From a virus, in IMG/VR virus record IMGVR_UViG_3300012936_000012, positions 1 to 60,895 of that record: a stretch of DNA of 60,895 nt; one strand, written 5' to 3'. Position numbers and translations under genes: made by a program. The notes beneath the pieces are model-generated. The model had not been told where the DNA came from, searched no databases, and saw only the letters and a program-made list of their open reading frames with translations. Below, piece after piece: positions 27,558-36,020 of this stretch. Each line of letters opens with the position of its first letter. Position 1 is the stretch's first letter.

Positions 27558-28336
27558 AAGTTGATGTATATCCAAATATTACAAATGTAGAAGTATATGA
27601 AAACCCTATTTCTATTCCAGTTGACGCTTCTTGGGAAAAAATGGTCTTCACTGTCCCTGACCCTGTAGTTAATACGTATACTTTAAATCACGAACCGATG
27701 GTTGATAGAGACGGTGATTTTGTTCTAACAGTCACTTTCAACTCAGTCATGGCAGATTATGGTGATGATTTCACGTTAGATGGTAAAATTTTGACATGGA
27801 TTTCTTCTGTTCCGTTAGAGGCAGGAGAAGAGTTGATTGTGTGGTATTCTCCGAAACAAATGTACGGATCAGTACCAGGTGCAAGTGAAGTTTCTTCTTT
27901 AAATCATCTAACAGATGTCACTATTGCAGGGCCGACTCAAGGTCAATTGTTAATTCGAGACAATTCCGGGCAGTTTGTAAATGCAGATCTGACTGCAGGG
28001 ACAGACATTTCGATTATATCTCAATCAGGTACTATTACAATTGCATCAACTGCTTCTGCTGTGCTTCCACTTAGCATTAATACAGTTAATGTAGACTTAG
28101 TTTCAAATAGAGCTTATATATTAGAAACTAACGCTTCTTCGTTAACTGTCTCGTTGCCTGCCTCGGGTAGTCAAGGGGACACAATTGAAGTATCAAGATT
28201 TGGAGTTGAAAGTTTAATTGTTTCGAGAAATGGACATAAGATAAATGGACAAGAATCGGATTTTACAGTTAATACTGACTTAACACACATAACATTTAGA
28301 TATGCCAACACAGATATTGGTTGGTTTGCGAGTTAA
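27554..28336 (+). CDS. Tail fibre protein, short
   Basis: A 260-residue protein. Residues 25-110 look like a beta domain (W-E-K-M-V-F-T-V-P, G-D-D-F-T-L-D-G). Residues 120-200 are Ser/Thr/Ile-rich triple-beta-helix-like repeats, and the end contains a G-D-T-I-E-V-S-R segment. This fits a trimeric tail fibre or fibre segment. It ends just before the ATG of a longer fibre gene, with ATGA coupling upstream. Confidence 0.68.
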   Translation: MKVDVYPNITNVEVYENPISIPVDASWEKMVFTVPDPVVNTYTLNHEPMVDRDGDFVLTVTFNSVMADYGDDFTLDGKILTWISSVPLEAGEELIVWYSPKQMYGSVPGASEVSSLNHLTDVTIAGPTQGQLLIRDNSGQFVNADLTAGTDISIISQSGTITIASTASAVLPLSINTVNVDLVSNRAYILETNASSLTVSLPASGSQGDTIEVSRFGVESLIVSRNGHKINGQESDFTVNTDLTHITFRYANTDIGWFAS

Positions 28337-28341
28337 AGAAT

Positions 28342-30675
28342 ATGAAAATTAAAGCAAAACAATTCTCACTTGATAGTAGTGTATTACCAACACACAACGC
28401 AGTAGATCTCGGTCACGAAGTAAATCCGATGCAAGTCGTTTACTCAAATGAATTTGTCGGAGATTTAACTGGCGCAGTTACGTTTAAAGCAAAAAATGAA
28501 ACAGGCGCTACTTTGGCAAAAGGTAAAGCAGTCTATGTTTCTGGTGTCTCATCGGGTATTCCTACCGTTGCATTAGCAGACGCAAACGACTCATCAAAGA
28601 TGCCTGCAGTTGGTTTGACTGCAGAGTCTGCATCTAATAATGCAGAAGTGCATATTATATCTTTTGGGGATCTCTCAGGATTAAATACATCTTCGATGGG
28701 GTCAGTTGGGGCTTCTTTCTTCGTTTCAACAACTCCTGGAGCAATAACAACAACTCCTCCTACAGGCTCTTCAAGCAAAATCCAAAATATAGGGCAACTT
28801 ATAAAGCAACATTCAAGTCAAGGGACTATAAGGGTCGTTGGCGCAAGTCAAACTGAAGAAACCCCAAATCTTGATGAGGGTCATTTTTTCTTAGGAAACT
28901 CAAGTGACCAATCAGTTCAAAGTGCATATCAATTACCTACAAGCATCGGAACAAATAATCATGTATTGACAAGCAACGGAACTGATGTTGTTTTTCAAGC
29001 AATATCATCAATAGCATCAGTGTCAGATGCAGATAATGATACTAAAATACAAGTAGAAGAATCTTCAGATGAAGACAAGATTCGATTTGATACTGCGGGG
29101 TCAGAAAGAATGGTCATCACCCATGAAGGCAAGGTTGGGATTGGAGTGGCAACACCAAGTAGCATGCTCGATATAAGTGGAGATCTTGTTGTTAGGGGTG
29201 GAGATATACATGGTAATGCTACAGGAAATCCTGCTATTTCTGTAAACAGTACCACTACTGATGTCACTGTTCCTAATAAGCTTACAGTTGATGGAGATGG
29301 TAGCTCTGATGGCATTAAACTTTCTGATGGCCTTATTGAAATGCGAACAGGTACAGGCAATGTAGCTCAAATCGATATGTATTGTGAATCTACAGGAAAC
29401 CCTCATAAAGTATCTTTAAAAGCTCCTCCGCATTCTGCTTTTTCGGGAAACATTGATTTTGTTTTACCTGCTACAGAAGGCTCTAATGGTCAATATTTAA
29501 AAACTGATGGTAATGGAAATACAAGTTGGGGAACAGTGAGTGGGGGAGGAGGTTCAAGTTTTTCTGCTTCAGACATTACTGGACAGTCTGAGCATAGTCA
29601 TAGTTTACACAATGACGATGATTTTTTAATTGTTTACGATGGCTCTGCTAGTGCTTTAAAGAAGATAAGCAAGGGCAATTTTTTCAAAGGTTATTATACT
29701 GATACTATCCCCGAATTTGCCTCCCTCCAAGTTGGAGATTTTACTTTTGATACAAGCGGTGGCTCAACAAGCCAATACCTTAGACTTAAAATGAATTCTA
29801 ATGAAAATCAAAATGAACCAATCTTTTTGATTGAAAACCAAAGTTCATCAACTTATGGTCCTATTTTAGCTATTGGTATTAGAGAAGATAATTCTAATGC
29901 AGTTGGAGACAATGATACTTTAGGTCAAATAAGATTCCAAGAAACTCAAAGTAATGGTAGTTTAACTCGTTGGGGATCAATCTCTTGTAAAGCCGATGAC
30001 CATACTAATGGATACGGTCAACTAGATTTTAATGTTAAAAGCGGAACTAGTGAAGCTCTAGCTTTGTTGGTTCAAACTTCAAGTGGTGGGACTACTGTTG
30101 ATATAAGAAACCATGATGGAGTTGATTCTGGTTTAAAACTAGGTGGCCAACTTGTGACTTCAAGTGCTTTCGAGCTAAACAAGCTGGATGGTGCAACTGT
30201 TAATGCAACAGAGTTAAACTTACTTGATGGACATACTTCAGTCGGGTCTTCGATTACGATTGCAGATACAGATGGATTTATTGTTAACGATAATGGAACA
30301 ACAAAATTAATCCCTGCTTCAGATCTTAAGAGTTATGCGGGAGGAAGTGGAGGAGGAGGAGCTAATGTAAGTACATCTTCTCCTAGTTCTTCCGATACAC
30401 TTACCTACAGTTCTTCCAATAGTGAAGAATTTTTCATAGTGACACCAAGTGCAGACGTTACACTTACCTTGCCTACAATAGGCAATAACTCTATTCCAAA
30501 CGGATATAAACTTAATATCAAAAATATGAGTTCATCTAACACAATCACTGTTAGTCCAAATAGTACGGGTAGCAATAGAATTGATGGATCATCTAGTATA
30601 TCCCACAGTTTATCTACCCAATATGAAAGCATCACATTTGTATGTGATGGAAATGTGACTTGGTATAGAGTGTAA
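28342..30675 (+). CDS. Long tail fibre protein
   Basis: A 777-residue fibre protein. I chose ATG 28342 over an upstream in-frame TTG at 28321 because the TTG lies inside the previous gene and the first conserved-looking residues follow the ATG. The N-terminus has the K-G-K-A-V-Y-V-S-G-V segment common in phage fibres. The centre contains the V-G-I-G-V-A-T-P-S-S-M-L fibre repeat, and Gly/Ser linkers (near residues 410 and 670) separate domains. No chaperone or peptidase motif is visible at the C-terminus. It starts the series that continues with six short proteins. Confidence 0.75.
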   Translation: MKIKAKQFSLDSSVLPTHNAVDLGHEVNPMQVVYSNEFVGDLTGAVTFKAKNETGATLAKGKAVYVSGVSSGIPTVALADANDSSKMPAVGLTAESASNNAEVHIISFGDLSGLNTSSMGSVGASFFVSTTPGAITTTPPTGSSSKIQNIGQLIKQHSSQGTIRVVGASQTEETPNLDEGHFFLGNSSDQSVQSAYQLPTSIGTNNHVLTSNGTDVVFQAISSIASVSDADNDTKIQVEESSDEDKIRFDTAGSERMVITHEGKVGIGVATPSSMLDISGDLVVRGGDIHGNATGNPAISVNSTTTDVTVPNKLTVDGDGSSDGIKLSDGLIEMRTGTGNVAQIDMYCESTGNPHKVSLKAPPHSAFSGNIDFVLPATEGSNGQYLKTDGNGNTSWGTVSGGGGSSFSASDITGQSEHSHSLHNDDDFLIVYDGSASALKKISKGNFFKGYYTDTIPEFASLQVGDFTFDTSGGSTSQYLRLKMNSNENQNEPIFLIENQSSSTYGPILAIGIREDNSNAVGDNDTLGQIRFQETQSNGSLTRWGSISCKADDHTNGYGQLDFNVKSGTSEALALLVQTSSGGTTVDIRNHDGVDSGLKLGGQLVTSSAFELNKLDGATVNATELNLLDGHTSVGSSITIADTDGFIVNDNGTTKLIPASDLKSYAGGSGGGGANVSTSSPSSSDTLTYSSSNSEEFFIVTPSADVTLTLPTIGNNSIPNGYKLNIKNMSSSNTITVSPNSTGSNRIDGSSSISHSLSTQYESITFVCDGNVTWYRV

Positions 30676-30677
30676 TT

Positions 30678-31109
30678 ATGAGTTTTTCACCCATACAAGA
30701 AATTAATAAGACATTCATTACTCTAGTTAGAGGAAGTAGTGATTGGAATGATGTAATTGAGTCAAATACAGACTTCTTAGAAGATGCTTCAGACACAATA
30801 AAGACAAAAGATAGTCAATCTATTCCAATGTTTGTAGAGTGTTGTGTGGCGTACGAAGCACTTACAAACCCAAGTACAAGTGCGGCGACTTGGAGGTTTG
30901 CACTTAAGTCTAGTGAGGATGTATATAAATGTGGTCAAATGAGAGGGTGGAGGGGAGGGTCTTACGTTGTAGGAGATGATAAGTGTATTGCAACAGATAC
31001 CAACACATTTACTTACAATGTAATAAATGGGGCAGGTACAAACTACACTTCATTCACAGTTGTTCCTGAGTTTTCTTCTACAATCGTTTTTTTCCCAAGG
31101 AGCATATAG
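30678..31109 (+). CDS. Short beta-rich tail protein 1 of 6
   Basis: A 143-residue protein that starts M-S-F-S-P-I, nearly identical to the start of the sixth member of this series. It is Ser/Thr-rich, has Cys residues near 52, 53 and 85, and ends in a typical strand F-T-V-V-P-E-F-S-S-T-I-V-F-F. It follows the long fibre by 2 bases. I do not recognise a family. As part of an array of similar-sized proteins it probably contributes a receptor-binding or fibre-tip unit. Confidence 0.62.
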   Translation: MSFSPIQEINKTFITLVRGSSDWNDVIESNTDFLEDASDTIKTKDSQSIPMFVECCVAYEALTNPSTSAATWRFALKSSEDVYKCGQMRGWRGGSYVVGDDKCIATDTNTFTYNVINGAGTNYTSFTVVPEFSSTIVFFPRSI

Positions 31110-31529
31110 ATGTCTTATAGAGGTGAATTAAACTCAGAACTCTCAACCTTTACAGTTGTTTCCAACACCTCTGTATCTGCAAATACTTATGTTAGCTTTG
31201 ATACTAGATCAAATAATATAAGCGGTTGTTCTGTTTCATCTAATTCTATTACATTACCTAGGGGGAGCTACTTAGTGAGAGGAGTTATTGGAGGAGAGCG
31301 AAGTGGCTCTGCGGATAGCCTCACTTATAGGTTTGAAGTTGATGGAAGCCTAGTTGGTTCTAAAGGAGGCTTAAACACGACTTATAAAAGTCGTGTAGAT
31401 GATGCAAAGGCTCAATTTAGTGTTTCTTCCACCTCCACACTCAAGTTTAAAGTTATTGAGGAGTCTTCGCACTCAAGTTGGACTATAGAGCCTAATTACA
31501 CATACATTTTGATAATTAGGAGTTTTTAA
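31110..31529 (+). CDS. Short beta-rich tail protein 2 of 6 (C1q/TNF-like head)
   Basis: A 139-residue protein whose strand order resembles a C1q/TNF-like jelly roll: A-N-T-Y-V-S-F-D near residue 25, L-P-R-G-S-Y-L-V-R-G near residues 50-59, T-Y-R-F-E-V-D-G near residue 72, and the final Y-T-Y-I-L-I-I-R. Such domains form trimeric knobs at fibre tips and bind ligands. It starts directly after the previous stop and overlaps the next gene by one base. The fold call is by eye. Confidence 0.62.
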   Translation: MSYRGELNSELSTFTVVSNTSVSANTYVSFDTRSNNISGCSVSSNSITLPRGSYLVRGVIGGERSGSADSLTYRFEVDGSLVGSKGGLNTTYKSRVDDAKAQFSVSSTSTLKFKVIEESSHSSWTIEPNYTYILIIRSF

Positions 31530-32017
31530 TGACTTATATAAAAGCTCCGTTTTCATACCCTTTAAGTATAAAGGCATTTCATAATTGTTCGGCAACTGCA
31601 TTAAGTGTTAATAGTGTTATAAAGCCCCAAAGTAATGAGACTTTAGCAGGTAGTCCTCAATGTTCGATTACAACATCAAGTGGAATTATCTCCTTACCAA
31701 ACACACAATGTTTATTGATTGGGTCTGTCACTTATAGGAATTACGATTGGGCAAGCTATGTAAGATATAGATGGTATGATAATACTAACTCCCAATACAT
31801 AGGTTCTATTGGTCAAATTAGAGGATTAGATGAAGATCGTTATACATCTAATACAGTTGGGCCAATATCATGCGATGAAGAGGCTATATGTATCGCTCAA
31901 AACATAGATGTAAAGTTAGTGGTGACAGGCATTTCATCTAACGATCTTTATATAGATGGAAGTCACTCTCATGATATTTATGCAGGAAAAACTAGGCTTC
32001 TTGTTTATGAGTTTTAA
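31529..32017 (+). CDS. Short beta-rich tail protein 3 of 6
   Basis: A 162-residue protein with alternating strand pattern, C-S-A-T-A-L and C-L-L-I-G-S-V-T-Y segments, and the D-I-Y-A-G-K-T-R-L-L-V-Y-E-F ending that parallels the end of member 2. It has several Cys residues and many Ser, Thr and Tyr. It starts in a TAATG overlap. No family is recognised. Size, position and composition place it with its neighbours. Confidence 0.6.
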   Translation: MTYIKAPFSYPLSIKAFHNCSATALSVNSVIKPQSNETLAGSPQCSITTSSGIISLPNTQCLLIGSVTYRNYDWASYVRYRWYDNTNSQYIGSIGQIRGLDEDRYTSNTVGPISCDEEAICIAQNIDVKLVVTGISSNDLYIDGSHSHDIYAGKTRLLVYEF

Positions 32018-32026
32018 GGGTAAATT

Positions 32027-32482
32027 ATGTCATTTAGAACAAAAACTGCAAGAGTTCGATTTATTTATTATACATTAAGCTCTGACGCAACTATTGCGCA
32101 CAATGGAAAAATTATATTTAATTCTACTTCTGCTAGTAGTGCAGGATCAAATGTTTCTTTTGATGGAAGTGGAAATCTTACACTTGATGAAAATTGTTCA
32201 TACTATATGATTTTAAGCCCTGATGTTGTACGAAACTTACCATTGGCTTCAAATAGATATATAGATATTTCAATGTATGATAGTGGTGGTACTCAATTAC
32301 TACCAAACACAGGTGCTTCAAATGTAGAGTTTAAAGCAACAACTGCACTTTTTAGCAATTTCTCACTAATAGTCACATTAAAGAATCCAAATCAAACTTA
32401 TTCTTTTCGCTACACTAATAGTAATCAAAATGGTGCAACACTTAAGACTGGTACGCACTTAATTATAATGGAGTTTTATTAA
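32027..32482 (+). CDS. Short beta-rich tail protein 4 of 6
   Basis: A 151-residue protein. The start M-S-F and the ending T-H-L-I-I-M-E-F-Y match the array pattern. In between it has Ser/Asn-rich strands with S-Y-Y-M-I-L-S-P near residue 60 and a Y-S-F-R-Y segment near residue 126. It overlaps the next gene by one base. No enzyme motif is visible. Confidence 0.6.
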   Translation: MSFRTKTARVRFIYYTLSSDATIAHNGKIIFNSTSASSAGSNVSFDGSGNLTLDENCSYYMILSPDVVRNLPLASNRYIDISMYDSGGTQLLPNTGASNVEFKATTALFSNFSLIVTLKNPNQTYSFRYTNSNQNGATLKTGTHLIIMEFY

Positions 32483-32907
32483 TGAGTTTTATGCCTGCCA
32501 CATCACCTGTTTTTATGTATACAAATAATGCAAGTTTTACAGTTGCTAAAAATGCAACATCTTACTTACCATCAAACTTGAACTCTCTTTATGAAAACGA
32601 GACTTCCTACGACTCTTCTTCAAATTCTCTAAAAAGCAGTAAATGTGTTTGTAATTTTGATTTTTGGGGGAGTAATACAAAAGCAAATGATACTTTAACC
32701 CAACATAAAATAAAAAATGAAAACAACGTAGAGGTTATAGGAAGAAACACATCACCATATAAAGGAACTGCAAGCAGAGTAGAAGATAATATAGCAAATG
32801 TTGGTAATTCTTTGCTTCTTAGTTTTTTTCGGAATTCTACTGCTTCAACAGGAGTAGTGACCATAGCACAAAATAGAGCTTTTTTTGCGGGGGTAAGTCT
32901 AAAATGA
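32482..32907 (+). CDS. Short beta-rich tail protein 5 of 6
   Basis: A 141-residue protein starting M-S-F-M-P, rich in Asn and Ser, with C-V-C near residue 55 and a C-terminal T-I-A-Q-N-R-A-F-F-A-G strand. It starts at TAATG with the previous gene and shares ATGA with the following one. It is the least similar in appearance to the other members, so a shared fold is only presumed. Confidence 0.58.
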   Translation: MSFMPATSPVFMYTNNASFTVAKNATSYLPSNLNSLYENETSYDSSSNSLKSSKCVCNFDFWGSNTKANDTLTQHKIKNENNVEVIGRNTSPYKGTASRVEDNIANVGNSLLLSFFRNSTASTGVVTIAQNRAFFAGVSLK

Positions 32908-33410
32908 GTTTTTCCCCAATCCCCATTTTTAGAAATGTTGATATGGAAGTAGAAGCATCTACTTGTGGAAATACACAAAGTGGAAATTTATCTACGGGGG
33001 ATCGTTGCCAAGTTCCTACATTCAACAATTTAAGCGGTATAACTTATTCAAAAAGTAATTCAAGTCAAAGTTGGAACGATATAATAATTCTTCCGAGTGG
33101 TTATTCTTATTATGTTCTTGCCGGAACAAGAGGTGGCAACACTTCAGATTATAGCTATAGCGCAAGAGTTCTAATCTATGATGAGGATTTAAGTACTGAT
33201 GCAGGGTCAAGGTCTTATTATACTAATGCAAGCAGTTCAACAGCAGGTGGTGGGGCTACAAATATGCAAGTCTTCACTCGGTTATCATCCTGTATTTTTT
33301 TACCTAACCTAACATCCCCTAAAAGCTTGTCTTTAAAAGTATATTTTACAAATGGCCCGTTTTCAATCTCAAACTATAATCATTGGACTATCTATAGGAT
33401 ACCTAGTTGA
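32904..33410 (+). CDS. Short beta-rich tail protein 6 of 6
   Basis: A 168-residue protein with the same M-S-F-S-P-I start as member 1. It has G-Y-S-Y-Y-V-L-A-G near residue 66 and Y-S-A-R-V-L-I-Y-D near residues 83-91, a pattern like the knob strands of member 2. The end contains W-T-I-Y-R. Downstream coding-like sequence in a different frame (33409-33522) may be the leftover of another member. Confidence 0.6.
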   Translation: MSFSPIPIFRNVDMEVEASTCGNTQSGNLSTGDRCQVPTFNNLSGITYSKSNSSQSWNDIIILPSGYSYYVLAGTRGGNTSDYSYSARVLIYDEDLSTDAGSRSYYTNASSSTAGGGATNMQVFTRLSSCIFLPNLTSPKSLSLKVYFTNGPFSISNYNHWTIYRIPS

Positions 33411-33522
33411 AAGAGGGTCAGATATTACTGTAAGCTTAAGAGCCATATCTACTTCGGGAAATGCAATATATCCTGCACAACTGACAGGCTCAAATAATGG
33501 CAGAGTCGTGACTGCAGTGTGA
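33352..33522 (+). pseudogene. Coding-like remnant after the short-protein array
   Basis: A 56-codon frame begins at ATG 33352 inside the end of member 6 and runs to TGA 33520-33522, with no ribosome binding site. The part beyond member 6 reads as protein-like sequence (E-R-G-S-D-I-T-V-S-L-R-A-I-S, then N-G-R-V-V-T-A-V) comparable in style to the C-terminal strands of array members. I read it as a degenerate fragment of a seventh member. It could also be a fortuitous open frame. The rest of the gap (33523-33650) is AT-rich leader before the next gene. Confidence 0.35.
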
Positions 33523-33650
33523 AAGGTTTTACAAACGTAGTCTAATTTTCTGCCACTGATTTGGTAATGAGACTAGAGTAGAAAATTGAACAATAAAAAT
33601 ATATAATATTTATACTTTCTTAACCATACATTGCAATAAGGAGATCCAGT

Positions 33651-35030
33651 ATGGCTTTAATTAAAGGAAAACAACTTGCAGACAGTACCATCGTTGCAAG
33701 TAAAATTGCGAACAATGCTATCAGCACTAATAAAATTGCAGATTCATCTATTACACCGGCAAAATTAAACACAGGTTCTGGTCAAACTTATGATTTTTCT
33801 TCTGCAACACTTCGTGCAGCTACCCCTTCGGCTTCAAGTGATGTGGCAACTAAAGCATATGTTGACGCTAACAGTTCAACTGGTCTTGAAGTAAAGCAAT
33901 CAGTTCGTCTTTTAGACAACAATAGTCAATTCTCAAACTTTGCATATTCTAATGGAGTTTTGGGTGAATCTAGTCCTTCGTTATCAAGTTTGAGTGTTGA
34001 CGGAGTAGAACCTGCACTAAATGATAGAATTTTAATCATTGGTCGAGGAGCGGCAGATCAAAACGGTATTTACACGCTTTCGCAAATTGGAAATGGAAGT
34101 AGTACTGCATTTGAATTGACTCGTGCAACTGACTTTGACTCAAGCTCTGATATTTCTGCAAATAATTTCTTTTTTGTAGAAGAAGGTACAACTTACGGTG
34201 ATACTGGTTGGGTATTAACGGCAGACGAGGAAATTACTCTTGATAGTGATGATTTGACTTTTCAACAATTTTCTGGAGCAGGTCAAATTACTGCAGGAAA
34301 TGGAATTCAAAAAACAGGGAACACTTTATCTGTAAAAGTCCAAAGCAACCGAGGTTTGGTTGCCACTTCTAGTGGTATTGCTTTTGATTTTGTTAACGAA
34401 TTGTCAAGTGCAGGAACACTTAGTGCTATATCAACCGAAATCGCAGTTAACAACAGTGGTTACCAAAGAGCGACTCCTGCTCAAGTAGTAAAATCAGTAC
34501 TTACTTCAGCAAATGGGTTTACTCAAAGTCAAAGTACGGGGCTAACTTCATTAGTTTTAAGCTCAACAGGAGGCCTTGAGTTATCTAGTAGTGCATTTAA
34601 AGTTAAGTTAGACGGAGATTCTTTAGCGTCTGCATCAAACGGACTATCTGTGAAAAGAAATAGTGAAAACTCAATTGGTTTAACTACGAGTGGATTAGTT
34701 TCCCCTATTTTACGAACAGACAGAATGTCTCTTACTCCAAGTGCGGTTTCCGGCTCAACTGCTGCAAGTACTGGAGCGGCAATCCCTTCAGGTATTACTA
34801 TTGCTGACGGAAGTGCAGTTCAAGTTTTTGTGAACGGTATTAAAGCAAAGTTGGGAGCTTCTACAACAACATCTCAATGCTTCTTCTCTGCAGATAGTGG
34901 CTCTTCTGCAAAAGCACTTGATTCAATTGATGCTGCGGATGTTTTATTTTGGAATGCTTCTGCTACAGGTTCTTACGATCTTGAAACAACTGATGTCCTC
35001 GATATTGTGTATGCTTCACTAACTGCGTGA
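33651..35030 (+). CDS. Tail fibre / tropism protein with N-terminal baseplate-attachment repeats
   Basis: A 459-residue fibre protein. Residues 1-75 contain the common fibre N-terminal pattern: G-K-Q-L-A-D-S-T-I, repeated K-I-A-x-x-x-I-S/T segments, then A-T-P-S-A-S-S-D-V-A-T-K-A-Y-V-D. The middle has a G-Q-I-T-A-G-N-G-I-Q module and S-S-x-x-L-S repeats. The end is a small Gly/Ser domain. Unlike the preceding genes it has its own leader and a strong AAGGAG at 33637-33642, suggesting separate or high expression. It is followed by the intrinsic terminator at 35112. Confidence 0.78.
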   Translation: MALIKGKQLADSTIVASKIANNAISTNKIADSSITPAKLNTGSGQTYDFSSATLRAATPSASSDVATKAYVDANSSTGLEVKQSVRLLDNNSQFSNFAYSNGVLGESSPSLSSLSVDGVEPALNDRILIIGRGAADQNGIYTLSQIGNGSSTAFELTRATDFDSSSDISANNFFFVEEGTTYGDTGWVLTADEEITLDSDDLTFQQFSGAGQITAGNGIQKTGNTLSVKVQSNRGLVATSSGIAFDFVNELSSAGTLSAISTEIAVNNSGYQRATPAQVVKSVLTSANGFTQSQSTGLTSLVLSSTGGLELSSSAFKVKLDGDSLASASNGLSVKRNSENSIGLTTSGLVSPILRTDRMSLTPSAVSGSTAASTGAAIPSGITIADGSAVQVFVNGIKAKLGASTTTSQCFFSADSGSSAKALDSIDAADVLFWNASATGSYDLETTDVLDIVYASLTA

Positions 35031-35040
35031 GTTTAGATAA

Positions 35041-35088
35041 TGAGTTATAGTAAAAAAAAGAAGAAAAAAACTAAACCCAAGAAGTAGT
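35041..35088 (+). CDS. Possible 15-residue Lys-rich micro-protein
   Basis: A 15-codon frame, M-S-Y-S-K then K-K-K-K-K-T-K-P-K-K, lies 10 bases after the fibre gene and before the terminator. Ten of fifteen residues are Lys. Tiny Lys-rich open frames occur in the same kind of position in other phages, but the ribosome binding site here is weak. Whether it is translated is uncertain. Confidence 0.35.
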
Positions 35089-35111
35089 GAGACAACAAAT
35101 TTAGACAGTGA

Positions 35112-35146
35112 AAGTCTTGGTTGCAAGTTCAACCAAGACTTTTTTT
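35112..35146 (+). terminator. Strong intrinsic terminator ending the virion module
   Basis: A perfect 12-bp stem (AAGTCTTGGTTG with CAACCAAGACTT) encloses a 6-base loop CAAGTT and is followed by seven T. It lies 82 bases after the last fibre gene stop and 25 bases before the next gene. This is the clearest terminator in the window. Confidence 0.92.
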
Positions 35147-35170
35147 GTAAAACTAATTTGGAGCAGATTA

Positions 35171-35530
35171 ATGTTTAAAAAGCTTAAACCAATTTATTTT
35201 GAGAACAGCAAAGTTCCTGTGTTTCTTTCTTATTTCTCTCCAATCAACATAAATGCCATCACACTTGTCTTTTTTGTGTTCTCTAGGGGTAAGCTAGGGG
35301 ATAGGGTAAGAAACCACGAGAGAATCCATTTTCAGCAGTATTTAGAGTGTTTAATCGTACCTTTCTTAATATTGTATGTATTGGACTTCATTCATGGGTA
35401 TATAAAATACAGGGATGGAAAAAAAGCGTATTCGATGATTCGGTTTGAACAAGAAGCTTACTCTAACGACTCAAATCTGGATTATGCAGAAACTAGAAAA
35501 AGATTTGCCTGGCTTTGGTACAAAATTTAA
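35171..35530 (+). CDS. Membrane-associated HExxH protein
   Basis: A 119-residue protein. An upstream in-frame GTG at 35108 would put the start inside the terminator, so ATG 35171 behind TTGGAG is chosen. H-E-R-I-H at residues 49-53 matches the HExxH zinc-binding pattern, followed by a hydrophobic segment (residues 60-76, L-I-V-P-F-L-I-L-Y-V-L) and F-E-Q-E-A-Y near residue 92, where the Glu could be a third ligand. I recall similar small proteins in Bacteroidota genomes and in phages, with unknown function. Metallopeptidase activity is plausible but unproven. Confidence 0.7.
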   Translation: MFKKLKPIYFENSKVPVFLSYFSPININAITLVFFVFSRGKLGDRVRNHERIHFQQYLECLIVPFLILYVLDFIHGYIKYRDGKKAYSMIRFEQEAYSNDSNLDYAETRKRFAWLWYKI

Positions 35531-35534
35531 TTTC

Positions 35535-35636
35535 CCTCACGTACGTGTACGTGCGCGTGAGCGTGTTCTTTTTATCTAAATATATTTATATATATCCTAG
35601 GATATAAAAAACAAAACACGCGCGTGTACGTGAGGA
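35535..35636. repeat. Long imperfect inverted repeat around a perfect 16-bp palindrome
   Basis: GC-rich arms at 35535-35567 and 35615-35636 share CCTCACGTAC, GCGCGTG and CGTGTT in inverted order. Between them is an AT-rich stretch holding the perfect palindrome TATATCCTAGGATATA (35591-35606). The local composition, dense in ACGT and CGCG, stands out from the AT-rich genome. It lies between the virion module and the replication module. No gene is predicted here. It may be a regulatory or replication site. Confidence 0.6.
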
Positions 35637-35670
35637 AGAGTCAAAAGTTTTTGAAAAGTCACAATTTTGG

Positions 35671-35943
35671 TTGCATGTAAACGAATGTAGGATAGTCTTG
35701 AGAAGTGAATCAGAAAAAATAAAAAGCAGAGTTATCAACTTCAGGAAAACAAATGATTCTAATTATTTGTCTCCTGATATCATATATGTTTGCGTTGAAA
35801 ACTCTTATATGTTGAACAACTTAGATCTTGAAAAAGAATGGATTGTTTTAAAAGTCTTGTGTGGTCCCCGCCCCTACAAAATAGGGTCTTGGATACTAGA
35901 GTTTGAGTTCGATGGATTAGGGTTTTATAAAAAGAAACAATAA
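35671..35943 (+). CDS. Small hypothetical protein, early-module start
   Basis: A 90-residue open frame starting with TTG at 35671; a second TTG at 35697 behind AGGAT is also possible. The protein is charged, ends in basic residues, and has a W-I-V-L-K-V-L-C-G-P segment near residue 58. No family is recognised. It precedes the small gene at 36021 by 77 bases, and no good promoter or ribosome binding site is visible. The start is uncertain and the gene itself only moderately supported. Confidence 0.45.
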   Translation: MHVNECRIVLRSESEKIKSRVINFRKTNDSNYLSPDIIYVCVENSYMLNNLDLEKEWIVLKVLCGPRPYKIGSWILEFEFDGLGFYKKKQ

Positions 35944-36020
35944 AATATATCTATAAAAATTATTGACAAACAATTACACATAAGACAAAACTCATGTTAA
36001 CTCAAACACGAGGAAATGAA

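Noticed and set aside
33607-33614. TATAAATA (T4-like late promoter word) on the minus strand
   Set aside because: It faces away from the downstream + strand gene and is expected by chance in such AT-rich sequence.
35108-35170. Upstream GTG start for the HExxH gene
   Set aside because: It would place the start codon inside the intrinsic terminator; ATG 35171 has a ribosome binding site.
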